13,881 nt of DNA from an uncultured Eubacteriales bacterium (GCA_900543475.1 UQRU01000053.1:1-13881), one strand, 5' to 3'. Shown: positions 5,532 to 12,390, counted from the stretch's first letter. The notes: generated from the letters alone by a model not told the origin. A program made the numbers and translations.

Positions 5532-8141
5532 ATGAAGCGTTTGGTAGTGGGCATGCTGGCCCATGTGGATGCGGGGAAAACCACATTATCAGAAGGGCTG
5601 CTATATACCGCAGGGGCCTTGCGGCGACTGGGCCGGGTAGACCATGGGGACGCCTTTTTAGATACCAATGGTTTAGAGCGGGAGCGTGGGATCACGATCT
5701 TTTCAAAGCAGGCCCTCCTGCAAGTAGCGGATACATGCTTGACCTTGCTGGATACCCCAGGCCATGTAGACTTTTCTTCGGAAATGGAACGTGCGCTCCA
5801 GGTGTTGGATTATGCGGTGCTAGTGATCAGCGGATCAGACGGAGTGCAATCCCATACGGAGACCCTTTGGCGGCTGTTGGAACGGTATGGCGTACCGGTT
5901 TTTCTCTTTGTAAATAAAATGGATCTGGCTGTCGCCTCCCAGGCCGCGCTGCTAAAAGAATTGCGGCAGCGGCTTAGCAGCGCATGTACGGATTTTTCGT
6001 TGCCACGGCCTGCGCTGGAGGAAGAAGCGGCCATGTGTAGCGAGGCGTTGATGGAACGCTACTTGGAGCAAGGCCATCTGGAGGATGGGCGGATCGCAAA
6101 GGCCATTCAGGCAAGGAAGCTATTTCCCGTATACTTTGGCGCCGCCCTCAAATTAGAAGGCATACCGGATTTTTTGCAGGGGCTTCTACAATATACCCGG
6201 CAACCCGCCTATGGGGATGCCTTTGGCGCGCGGGTTTACAAGGTGACCTACGAGGGGACCGCAAGGCTTACCTGGATGAAAATCACAGGCGGGATTCTAC
6301 GTGCCAAGGATATGCTGTGCAATCGCTCTGCCGCCACGGGCCCCGATGATCTGTGGGAAGAGAAAGCCGACCAGCTTAGGCTCTATACAGGCGCAAAATA
6401 TACCCCCATCCCCCAAGCGGAGGCAGGTACCCTTTGCGCAGTGACCGGCTTGACCCATACCCGTCCGGGCCAGGGCCTTGGGGTGGAGGTGGATGACAAA
6501 CCGCCTATTTTGGAGCCGGTTTTGACCTATCGCCTGCTATTTCCCCCCGAGACCAATCTCTACGATACCTACGGGAAAATCAAGCAGCTTCAGGAGGAAG
6601 ACCCTTTGCTGCATCTAAGTTGGGACGCAGCAAGCCGGGAGATCCATGCCCAGCTTATGGGGGAAGTGCATAAGGAAGTCCTGGAGCGTTTAATCGCCCA
6701 GCGGTTTGGTTTAAAGGTCGCCTTTGGGCCGGGGGCGATCCTCTATAAAGAAACCATCCGTGAACCTGTGGAGGGCTTCGGCCACTATGAGCCTTTGCGG
6801 CATTATGCCCATGTGCATTTGCAGCTGGAACCAGGCCCTCCTGGCAGCGGCGTGGTATTGGATACCCAATGCCCGGAGGATGTGCTGGCCCGGAACTGGC
6901 AGCGGCTGATTATGACCCATTTGGCGGAAAAGCAACACTTGGGGGTGCTGATCGGCGCGCCCCTTACCGATGTGCGCATTACGCTGCTGGATGGCCGGGC
7001 CCACCTAAAGCACACGGAAGGCGGCGATTTTCGGCAGGCCACCTATCGTGCGGTTCGTCAGGGCCTAATGCAGGCAGATTCCATTTTGTTAGAGCCTTAT
7101 TATCGGTTTCGGCTGGAATTGCCGGAAGATTCCATAGGCCGCGCCATGTCGGACTTACAGCGAATGGACTGCGGGTTTGAACCATTGCCCCGGGAAGGCG
7201 GCGGGGCCGTCCTGACAGGCAGCGGCCCAGTGGCCGCTTTGGGGGATTATGCCAAGCAAGTCGCCTCCTATACCCGGGGAAACGGCAGGCTTTCCCTGGT
7301 CCCGGATGGATACCGCCCCTGCAAAAACCCGGAGCGCATCCTGCAGGAAAGCGGCTATGACCCGGAACGGGATTTAGAGAACACGCCGGATTCCGTCTTT
7401 TGCAGCCACGGGGCGGGCATTACCGTAAAGTGGGATCAGGTGCCTGCCCGTTGCGGTGTTTTCCAGCAAGGCGCAGATGCCGCCCCGGTAGCCGATGCTG
7501 GAACGGGACGCAGCAAAGGCAAGGACGAGGAAGCGGAGCTGGCCGCCATCTTTCAAAAGACCTATGGCCCAGTCAAGGACCGTACGTTCCTATTGCGTCC
7601 CAAGCCCAATGTTCCCACGTTAAGCACGGATACCATGCTCCAAGCTACAGACCCAGCCGAGAGTTATCTGTTGGTAGATGGATACAACATCATTTATGCA
7701 TGGGATGATCTGCGGGCTTTGGCCCGGGAGGGATTACATATCGCCAGGGAAGCGCTGATCCGGTTGCTGATGGATTATCAAGGCTATCGGCAGTGTAACC
7801 TAATTCTGGTATTTGACGCATATAAGGTCACCGGAGGGGAAGAACGGGTGGAAAAACAGGGCGGCATCTATCTGGTCTATACCCGGGAAGCGGAGATCGC
7901 CGATGTATATATCGAACGGGTTACCGCCAAGCTTGGTCCCAACCGGCAGATCCGGGTGGCAACCTCCGACGGCCTGGAGCAGCTTATTGTGCTGGGCAAA
8001 GGGGCGCTTCGGGTTCCTGCCAGCGCCTTCCGCAAGGAAGTAGATCAGTGCATCGGAGAAGTGCGTGGGTTTTTAGAGCGGCTGCAATTAGAGAATCAAG
8101 GGAGCTATGCAATATGGGAGAAAGTGAAGACAGACTGCTGA
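5532..8141 (+). CDS. TetM/EF-G-like translational GTPase fused to a YacP/Rae1-type NYN endoribonuclease
   Basis: An 869-residue two-part protein expected to act on ribosomes. The N-terminal part (about 1-600) follows EF-G/TetM: P-loop AHVDAGKT (10-17), switch I ERERGIT (49-55), DTPGHVDF (74-81), NKMD (128-131), then domains II-V. The domain IV tip reads HLKHTEGGDFR (491-501), without the SPVS loop used by TetM/TetO to dislodge tetracycline, so a resistance role is doubtful. After a linker (about 645-705), residues 710-855 form a NYN nuclease: LLVDGYNII (D716), LVFDAY (D762), EIADVYIE (D791), VATSDGLEQ (D813) and the YacP-like GKGALR. B. subtilis YacP/Rae1 cuts mRNA in the ribosomal A site. 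ATG 5532 has GGAG 7 nt upstream; the in-frame ATG 5514 has none. The 3' end overlaps the ylmH-like gene. Classical TetM has about 640 residues and no nuclease. Confidence 0.9.
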   Translation: MKRLVVGMLAHVDAGKTTLSEGLLYTAGALRRLGRVDHGDAFLDTNGLERERGITIFSKQALLQVADTCLTLLDTPGHVDFSSEMERALQVLDYAVLVISGSDGVQSHTETLWRLLERYGVPVFLFVNKMDLAVASQAALLKELRQRLSSACTDFSLPRPALEEEAAMCSEALMERYLEQGHLEDGRIAKAIQARKLFPVYFGAALKLEGIPDFLQGLLQYTRQPAYGDAFGARVYKVTYEGTARLTWMKITGGILRAKDMLCNRSAATGPDDLWEEKADQLRLYTGAKYTPIPQAEAGTLCAVTGLTHTRPGQGLGVEVDDKPPILEPVLTYRLLFPPETNLYDTYGKIKQLQEEDPLLHLSWDAASREIHAQLMGEVHKEVLERLIAQRFGLKVAFGPGAILYKETIREPVEGFGHYEPLRHYAHVHLQLEPGPPGSGVVLDTQCPEDVLARNWQRLIMTHLAEKQHLGVLIGAPLTDVRITLLDGRAHLKHTEGGDFRQATYRAVRQGLMQADSILLEPYYRFRLELPEDSIGRAMSDLQRMDCGFEPLPREGGGAVLTGSGPVAALGDYAKQVASYTRGNGRLSLVPDGYRPCKNPERILQESGYDPERDLENTPDSVFCSHGAGITVKWDQVPARCGVFQQGADAAPVADAGTGRSKGKDEEAELAAIFQKTYGPVKDRTFLLRPKPNVPTLSTDTMLQATDPAESYLLVDGYNIIYAWDDLRALAREGLHIAREALIRLLMDYQGYRQCNLILVFDAYKVTGGEERVEKQGGIYLVYTREAEIADVYIERVTAKLGPNRQIRVATSDGLEQLIVLGKGALRVPASAFRKEVDQCIGEVRGFLERLQLENQGSYAIWEKVKTDC

Positions 8142-8869
8142 AAAAACGCTTTTCAGAGTTAGCCGCCCGGGCGGACAGCCAGGGCTATTGGACGCAAACC
8201 GCCTTTTTATCCCCTGCGGAGCAGGCCCTGTTACTTACCCTGCGCCTCCCCTTCCCCCCTGTGCTGGATGGCGGATATCTTTACGCAGAACGCCGGATAG
8301 CCGCCTTTGGCAGCGAGGCGCTCTTTGGGGTCCCGTATGCCTCTCCAGTTGTTTGCCTATGCATGGAACCCTTGTCCCACCGGTTTGCCGATGAACTAAC
8401 CCACCGGGATTTCTTAGGGTCGTTGATGGGGCTAGGCTTGGAGCGGGAAGTGTTTGGGGATATCCTGCTCCAAGGAAATACAGGCTATGTTTTTTGCCTG
8501 GACGCCATGGCGCCTTTTATTCAGGAAAACCTGACCCAGGTAAAGCGCACCAGCATCCGCTGTTTTCCCGCAATGCCGCCTTCGCAGGCCTTTCAGCTTC
8601 CGGACATTGCCCCGTATCTAGTCCCCTCCTTACGGTTGGACGCCTTGGTGGCGGCAGTATACGATCTCCCCAGAAGCCAAGGCAAGGCTTTGGTGGAAAA
8701 TGAAAAAGTATACATCGATAGCCGGTTGGTTCGCAGCCCCAGCGAATCTGTGCGGGAAGGCGCTAAGGTTTCCGTCCGGGGCTATGGCCGCTTCCAGTAC
8801 GAAGGCGTCCTGGGGGAAACCCGGAAGAACCGGTTAAGGGTTGGCATTCGAGTGTTTGGCAAGGGCTGA
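8114..8869 (+). CDS. ylmH: YlmH-family RNA-binding protein with C-terminal S4 domain
   Basis: A 251-residue cytoplasmic protein; YlmH of B. subtilis has about 257. The family hallmark HRDFLGSLMGLGLEREVFGDIL is at 97-118 (split here for reading as HRDFLGSLMGLG and REVFGDIL). The S4 RNA-binding domain starts at about 173 with RLDALVAAVYDLPRS and continues through VSVRGYGRF (219-227). YlmH has been reported as a ribosome-associated factor in bacterial ribosome quality control, and in many Firmicutes it sits in the sepF-ylmG-ylmH-divIVA cluster, which is not the context here. ATG 8114 is chosen for AAGGGAG (8098-8104) at 9-nt spacing. The track of codons further upstream to 8048 lies inside the nuclease domain and shows no homology. 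The 28-nt overlap with the upstream gene implies translational coupling. Confidence 0.9.
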   Translation: MGESEDRLLKKRFSELAARADSQGYWTQTAFLSPAEQALLLTLRLPFPPVLDGGYLYAERRIAAFGSEALFGVPYASPVVCLCMEPLSHRFADELTHRDFLGSLMGLGLEREVFGDILLQGNTGYVFCLDAMAPFIQENLTQVKRTSIRCFPAMPPSQAFQLPDIAPYLVPSLRLDALVAAVYDLPRSQGKALVENEKVYIDSRLVRSPSESVREGAKVSVRGYGRFQYEGVLGETRKNRLRVGIRVFGKG

Positions 8870-8959
8870 CCCCATAGCCCCTCCCCGCCCCGTCTGGATC
8901 TGCAACCCCATTTATACCGGCCCCAAGGGTCGAAAGCGTTTTTTATATGAAATAATGAT

Positions 8960-8986
8960 CCCCCGGCAAAGCCGGGGGTATTTCTT
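8960..8986 (+). terminator. Strong hairpin after ylmH, terminator and/or IS right-end palindrome
   Basis: An 8-bp GC stem (8960-8967 with 8971-8978, loop AAA) is followed by the T-rich TATTTCTT. On the plus strand it would end the GTPase-ylmH transcript about 90 bp past the ylmH stop. The same hairpin sits where an IS200/IS605 right-end palindrome is expected, so the terminator function may have been supplied by the insertion. Confidence 0.7.
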
Positions 8987-9060
8987 ATGCGGGCAAAGCC
9001 CTATGTTACTAGCCCGCGCGTCTCGTCGCGCAAGTACGGTCTGTCAGCCGCGAAAGTCTG

Positions 9061-9203
9061 CTACTTGCCACCCGTGAACGGGTTTAGAAATTCCCCATTG
9101 TCAGTTGTTCTCCTGCTTTGTCCTCGTCCAACTGATGTCGAATGTACTCCTCGATCTTCTTCGCATTCTTTCCCGCTGTATCTACGTAAGGGCCATATAA
9201 AAT
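9061..9203 (-). pseudogene. tnpA: 3' fragment of IS200/IS605 transposase tnpA, frameshifted
   Basis: The minus-strand translation gives GPYVDTAGKNAKKIEEYIR followed by HQLDEDKAGEQLTMG, which matches the C-terminal end of IS200-type Y1 transposases (YYVDTVGKN...EEYIRNQL...). The expected ending EFLNPFTGGK then appears in a different frame and stops at 9061-9063, so one base is missing near 9092. Upstream of about 9203 the similarity is lost. A transposase cut off before its catalytic residues cannot be active. Confidence 0.75.
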
Positions 9204-9403
9204 AGGAAAACTGCAAATATAAGGCTTTTCGGAGCCTACAATCCGAAAAAATAAAATAAAAGTCTATCACATTACGCTGAAAGCCGTCCGGGTAAAATCT
9301 GGGCGGCTTTTTTGCGTGGTGGACTTGGAAAGGAGGAAAATTTTTCGATAGAAAATCAACGCTCATTTTTGTGCAATACACCAAAACTGAAGGAGGTTAG
9401 TGA
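9204..9403. other. Junction between IS remnant and conjugative-element genes
   Basis: No gene is recognisable. The region holds an AT-rich stretch (9241-9262), the terminator at 9280-9313 and the leader of parB with AAGGAGG (9390-9396). Upstream parA or repA genes usual for Tn1549-like elements are missing. No attachment-site repeat could be identified by eye. Confidence 0.5.
9280..9313 (+). terminator. Rho-independent terminator upstream of parB
   Basis: A 10-bp stem AAAGCCGTCC/GGGCGGCTTT (9280-9289 with 9301-9310, one G-T pair) is followed by a T run (9308-9313). It terminates a transcript whose gene is no longer present, consistent with loss of whatever preceded parB in the element. Confidence 0.8.
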
Positions 9404-10990
9404 ATGGCAGATGACAAACTCAAAACCGGCCCGGAGCCCCCTGGCCCGGATCGTCCCGGTGACGCTCCTGTGAAAGACGCTCTGCCAATCCAGGAGCCCC
9501 CGGTTCAGGAAACCGACGCGCCGGGGAAAACGCAAGAGCCCGCCGCGCCTGGTACGGGCCCGGCACTCCAGGCAGAACAGTCTGTTATTCCCGGTATGGG
9601 TGAGGACAATCCGGCCCGCTCTGCACTTGGGGAAGTAGTGGTTGATTTTGACAAGATCAACGAGCTTATGTCCCAGCGGCGGGCAGCGGCGCATGGAGCC
9701 GTAGACAAATTAAAGGCTCCGGCTACTGATAAGGATGGTAAAGAGGCTCCTATCCTGGAGGAAAAAGCGCCGGAGGCGGATCAGCGGAAAAAGCGCCGGG
9801 GCCGCCCGCCGAAAGAGCAGACCGGGCCGACTGTGGAGAAAAAGTCGAAAGCGGCGGAGCCCCGCACAGGCCGCCCGTCTAAGGTTGACAAGGCGGCCCG
9901 TGAGGAGGCTCCGCCCTCTGTTCGGGACAAAGTGTCCAGAGGTAAGAAAGCTGACAAGGGCAAGGAAACGGGCTCCGGCGGTGCGCCTGCGTCTAAATCC
10001 GCTAAGGCGGTAAAGCCGGGCAAGGCCGCTCCCGTCAAGGAGGCGGCAGTCCCGCCGCCGGAGATCAATCTGCCGCCCACGCCTGACGTGCCGCCCCGCC
10101 CGGTGGAAGAGGGAAAAATCGTCTATCTGAAAATGGCGGAGCTTCATCCGTTCCATACGTTCCGGGAGCACCCCTACAAGGTGCAGGACGATAAGGCGAT
10201 GGACGATCTGGTGGGGACGATCAAGGAACACGGCATTATGACCCCCGCCACCGTCCGCCCGGAAAAAGACGGCAAGGGCTACGAGATTATCGCGGGCCAC
10301 CGCCGCCATCACGGTGGTACACGGGCCGGGCTGGAGGAAATGCCCTGTATCGTGCGGGAAATGACCGATCTTGAAACTGTCCGGGAAATGCGGAACAGCA
10401 ACAAGCAGCGCGGCGATCCTCTCCCCAGCGAACTGGCAAAGCTGCTGGATTTGGAGGTGGAGGCCATCAAACGCCAGGGAGCCCGCCCGAAAAGTGAGAA
10501 AGAGGCGGAGGCCCTGGGTAAGCTCTCGGTGGAGATTGTGGGTAAGGAACACGACATGAACTATAAAAAGGTCATGCGGTATATCCGGCTCAACTCCCTG
10601 GTGCCGGAGCTTCTGGACAAGGTGGACACAAAGCAGATGGGCTTTATGCCTGCGGTGGAGATTTCGTATATCAGGCCGGAAAACCAGCGGCTGATTGCCG
10701 TTTCCATTGACGGGGAGCAGTCCTCCCCCTCGGTGGCCCAGGCGAAGCGGCTCCACGAGCTGGACAAGGAGGGCAAGCTCAACGGCGATGTGATCGACGG
10801 CATTTTGAGTGAAGAAAAAAAGGAGGATCGCGGTGTGATTATTTCGACTGCTGAACTGTCTAAGTATTTCGGCAAGGAGATCACTCCTGCCAAAATGAAA
10901 GAGCAGATCATGGCGCTGCTGGACGAGTGGAAAGAGAAACAGCCGCCCGAACTGGCGCAGCCGGACAAGAAAAAGGACTTGGAGAAGTAA
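9404..10990 (+). CDS. parB: ParB-family partition protein of a Tn1549-like conjugative element
   Basis: A 528-residue DNA-binding protein. Residues 1-235 are low-complexity, rich in Pro, Lys, Ala and Glu, and contain two AT-hook-like cores, RRGRPPK (131-137) and RTGRPSK (154-160). The ParB/Spo0J-type N domain starts at 239 (VYLKMAELHPF). The signature YEIIAGHRRHHGGTRAGL (293-310) corresponds to the conserved arginine patch (GERR in classical ParB, the CTP-binding motif), and PCIVREMTD follows. A helix-turn-helix region lies at about 370-410. AAGGAGG with 7-nt spacing fixes the start. Classical ParB is about 280-300 residues; the extra length is the N-terminal tail. No parA is encoded next to it here. 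It may serve element maintenance after excision; palindromes nearby are candidate binding sites. Confidence 0.9.
   Translation: MADDKLKTGPEPPGPDRPGDAPVKDALPIQEPPVQETDAPGKTQEPAAPGTGPALQAEQSVIPGMGEDNPARSALGEVVVDFDKINELMSQRRAAAHGAVDKLKAPATDKDGKEAPILEEKAPEADQRKKRRGRPPKEQTGPTVEKKSKAAEPRTGRPSKVDKAAREEAPPSVRDKVSRGKKADKGKETGSGGAPASKSAKAVKPGKAAPVKEAAVPPPEINLPPTPDVPPRPVEEGKIVYLKMAELHPFHTFREHPYKVQDDKAMDDLVGTIKEHGIMTPATVRPEKDGKGYEIIAGHRRHHGGTRAGLEEMPCIVREMTDLETVREMRNSNKQRGDPLPSELAKLLDLEVEAIKRQGARPKSEKEAEALGKLSVEIVGKEHDMNYKKVMRYIRLNSLVPELLDKVDTKQMGFMPAVEISYIRPENQRLIAVSIDGEQSSPSVAQAKRLHELDKEGKLNGDVIDGILSEEKKEDRGVIISTAELSKYFGKEITPAKMKEQIMALLDEWKEKQPPELAQPDKKKDLEK
9922..9943 (+). repeat. Palindromic repeat copy A (inside parB)
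   Basis: GGACA-AAG-TGTCC followed by AGAGGT. It matches copies B and C at 16 of 19 positions and differs only in the central triplet. It lies within the parB coding sequence (codons for DKVSRG), so chance in coding DNA cannot be excluded. Confidence 0.5.
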
Positions 10991-11278
10991 CCGGGCCCCG
11001 CTTCTGGACACTTTGTCCAGAGGTGAACGCCCCGCCGGGGATGGGCTCTGTGGTGATATATCCCCCGTCGCCGGATATTTTGCAGCGCAGCCGGGAACGG
11101 GCAGTCAAGGGGCGGAACGCCCGCCGCTTGCGGCGGCTTGCCCTTGACGGCCTGGCCCGGCTGTGCTATTTCCGGCAAGGCGGCGGGGGTATATCCTCCA
11201 GAGCCGCCCCCTTTCCCATGAATGGGAAAGGGCGGGGGGATAGGGTTGAACTACCTATTAAATATTGGAGGTGTGATA
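10991..11278. other. Structured intergenic region between parB and the DUF7768-like gene
   Basis: It holds repeat copy B, then nested inverted repeats: GTCAAGGG/CCCTTGAC (11104-11111 with 11141-11148) around an inner CCGCCG/CGGCGG stem (11121-11126 with 11131-11136), and a perfect 10-bp hairpin with TGAA loop (11209-11232) about 46 nt before the next start codon. An open plus frame runs through (ATG 11041) but has no ribosome site, overlaps the next gene and matches nothing known to me. It may be a structured mRNA leader or a DNA site. Confidence 0.5.
11001..11025 (+). repeat. Palindromic repeat copy B
   Basis: A 25-nt sequence identical to copy C, centred on TCTGGACA-CTT-TGTCCAGA. It starts 11 nt after the parB stop. 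No T run follows, so here it does not look like a terminator, which favours a protein-binding or structural role. Confidence 0.7.
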
Positions 11279-11620
11279 ATGAAACGATCCTTTGCTTATA
11301 TCACCGCTGCGTGGCGCGGTGATCCTGCGGTGGATATGGAGCAGGCGGCGCATTACTGCCGCGTGGTCTATGATGCGGGTTATTCCCCCATCTGCCCCAT
11401 GCTCTATCTGCCGCTGTTCCTCAATGACGCGGTGCCAGAGGAGCACAAGAACGGCATCGACATGGGCCGCGATCTGCTCCGGCGCTCCCGTGTGCTGGTG
11501 GTGTGCGGCCATTCCGTGACCGAGGCCATGAAAAATGATATTGCCGTGGCCCAGCGCCTGGGGATCACCGCGACTACCCTTGAGGGCATCCTGACCGTCA
11601 AGGGCCAGGGGCGGTGCTGA
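11279..11620 (+). CDS. DUF7768/DUF4406-like small protein of the conjugative element
   Basis: A 113-residue soluble protein. It opens with a Rossmann-like strand, FAYITAAWRGD (5-15). AGYSPICPMLYLPLFLND follows at 33-50, and a second core strand and loop VLVVCGHSVTEAMKNDI at 72-88. This pattern resembles the nucleoside 2-deoxyribosyltransferase-like DUF4406/DUF7768 proteins commonly found beside ardA in Tn1549-type elements. Whether it has enzyme activity is unknown. ATG 11279 is preceded by GGAGG (11267-11271) with 7-nt spacing; an upstream in-frame ATG at 11222 lies inside a hairpin and is rejected. Its stop TGA overlaps the ardA start by one base, so the two are translationally coupled. Family assignment is from memory. 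Confidence 0.8.
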   Translation: MKRSFAYITAAWRGDPAVDMEQAAHYCRVVYDAGYSPICPMLYLPLFLNDAVPEEHKNGIDMGRDLLRRSRVLVVCGHSVTEAMKNDIAVAQRLGITATTLEGILTVKGQGRC

Positions 11621-12333
11621 TGGCGTCCCTGTTTGAAGCCTACATCACCAACCTGGGAAAGTACAACGAGGGTGAGCTGGTTGGCGAAACGCTGAAATTC
11701 CCCACAACTACCGAAGAAGTACAGGCCCTTTTGAAGCGGATTGTTGTGGACGGGGTACGTTATGAGGAATTTTTCATAACCAGCTTTGACGGTGATGTGC
11801 TGGGGCTCTACGACTATCTCACAGAATATGAAAACCTGGACGAGCTCAATCATCTGGCCTGTCTGCTCTCCGAGCTGGATCAGGGCGAACTGGAGAAATT
11901 TGAGGCCGTGATTGATAGCGGTGAACATACGTCCAGCGTGGCCGATCTCATCAATCTGGCGCAAAACCTGGATTGCTACGAGTTTTATCCCGGTGTCGAG
12001 GACGATGAAACCCTGGGCCGCATCTATGTGGAGGACATGGAGGCCATTGACGTGCCGGAGCACCTGCTGAATTATTTTGACTATGAGGCATACGGGCGGG
12101 ATATTCGGCTTGAAGAGGACGGCCACTTTGCCCCTGGCGGCTATGTGCTGAACAATGGCGGCCAATTTATCGAGCACTATCACGGGATCGAGGACATTCC
12201 CGACGAGCACAAAGTCTTTGCCTTTCCGCAGCTCACGGTGCGGGAACAGATGGCGGCCTACAAAGAAATTATTGACGGCTCCTCCCTGGAGGGCTATCGG
12301 AAGATTGCCAAAAAGGAGCATGAGGAGCGGTAG
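11620..12333 (+). CDS. ardA: ArdA antirestriction protein
   Basis: A 237-residue, strongly acidic protein. ArdA mimics B-form DNA and blocks type I restriction enzymes when the element enters a new host. The opening SLFEAYITNLGKYNEGELVGE (3-23, written here in parts SLFEAYITNLGKY and NEGELVGE) is typical. Dense Asp/Glu tracts continue through the protein, including YDYLTEYENLDELNHLA, GVEDDETLG and EDMEAIDVPEHLLNYFDYEAY. The C-terminal region has YVLNNGGQFIEHYHG. The ATG at 11620 overlaps the upstream TGA; an in-frame GTG six bases earlier is possible but less likely. The gene ends 1 nt before a strong terminator. Length is slightly above the 165-200 residues of Tn916 ArdA and suits the Tn1549-type group. 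Confidence 0.9.
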   Translation: MASLFEAYITNLGKYNEGELVGETLKFPTTTEEVQALLKRIVVDGVRYEEFFITSFDGDVLGLYDYLTEYENLDELNHLACLLSELDQGELEKFEAVIDSGEHTSSVADLINLAQNLDCYEFYPGVEDDETLGRIYVEDMEAIDVPEHLLNYFDYEAYGRDIRLEEDGHFAPGGYVLNNGGQFIEHYHGIEDIPDEHKVFAFPQLTVREQMAAYKEIIDGSSLEGYRKIAKKEHEER

Positions 12334-12334
12334 C

Positions 12335-12370
12335 AGCACTTCTGGACACTTTGTCCAGAGGTGCTTTTTT
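12335..12370 (+). terminator. Terminator after ardA built on the repeat palindrome
   Basis: A 14-bp stem (12335-12348 with 12352-12365, one G-T pair) with loop CTT and a T run (12365-12370). The inner part is repeat copy C. It separates parB-DUF7768-ardA from pcfB-virD4, so the coupling genes need either read-through or their own promoter. Confidence 0.88.
12339..12363 (+). repeat. Palindromic repeat copy C
   Basis: A 25-nt perfect match to copy B. Here flanking bases AGCA/TGCT extend the stem to 14 bp and a T run makes it a terminator. The repeat is therefore shared between a terminator and a non-terminator setting. Confidence 0.7.
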
Positions 12371-12390
12371 CATGGAAAGGAGGGATACGG

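Larger units (their letters stand above)
8945..9203 (-). mobile_element. Remnant of an IS200/IS605-family element (right end plus 3' end of tnpA)
   Basis: On the minus strand this holds the last part of a TnpA-like reading frame (9203-9061), then a non-coding tail rich in short hairpins: GCAAGTA/TACTTGC (9030-9036 with 9062-9068), GCGCG/CGCGC (9016-9020 with 9027-9031), GGGC-AAA-GCCC (8991-9001) and a strong 8-bp hairpin (8960-8978). Stacked subterminal hairpins after tnpA are typical of IS200/IS605 right ends. The left end and the catalytic part of TnpA (HUH motif, Tyr) are absent. It lies exactly between the chromosomal block and the conjugative-element block. Boundaries are approximate. 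Confidence 0.7.

Noticed and set aside
5532..7400. Calling the GTPase a tetracycline-resistance gene
   Set aside because: The drug-displacing SPVS loop is missing, the gene sits in a chromosomal block and it carries a nuclease domain, so the family label does not establish resistance.
8960..9068. A CRISPR array or riboswitch in the hairpin-rich stretch
   Set aside because: The hairpins are unlike each other with no regular spacing, and they fit an IS200/IS605 right end after tnpA.
9325..9354. TTGGAA-18-TAGAAA as the parB promoter
   Set aside because: The match is too weak to call by eye; nothing better was found in the leader.
9710..11011. 433-residue minus-strand open frame opposite parB
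   Set aside because: It is an antisense shadow in GC-rich DNA; the plus frame has a clear ParB domain, ribosome site and normal codon use.
11041..11322. Plus-strand open frame between parB and the DUF7768-like gene
   Set aside because: No ribosome site, overlaps a well-supported gene start by 44 nt, and its Arg/Gly-rich product reflects GC-rich inverted repeats.
11404..12339. 311-residue minus-strand open frame opposite ardA
   Set aside because: Antisense shadow of the acidic ArdA frame; no start signal or recognisable domain.
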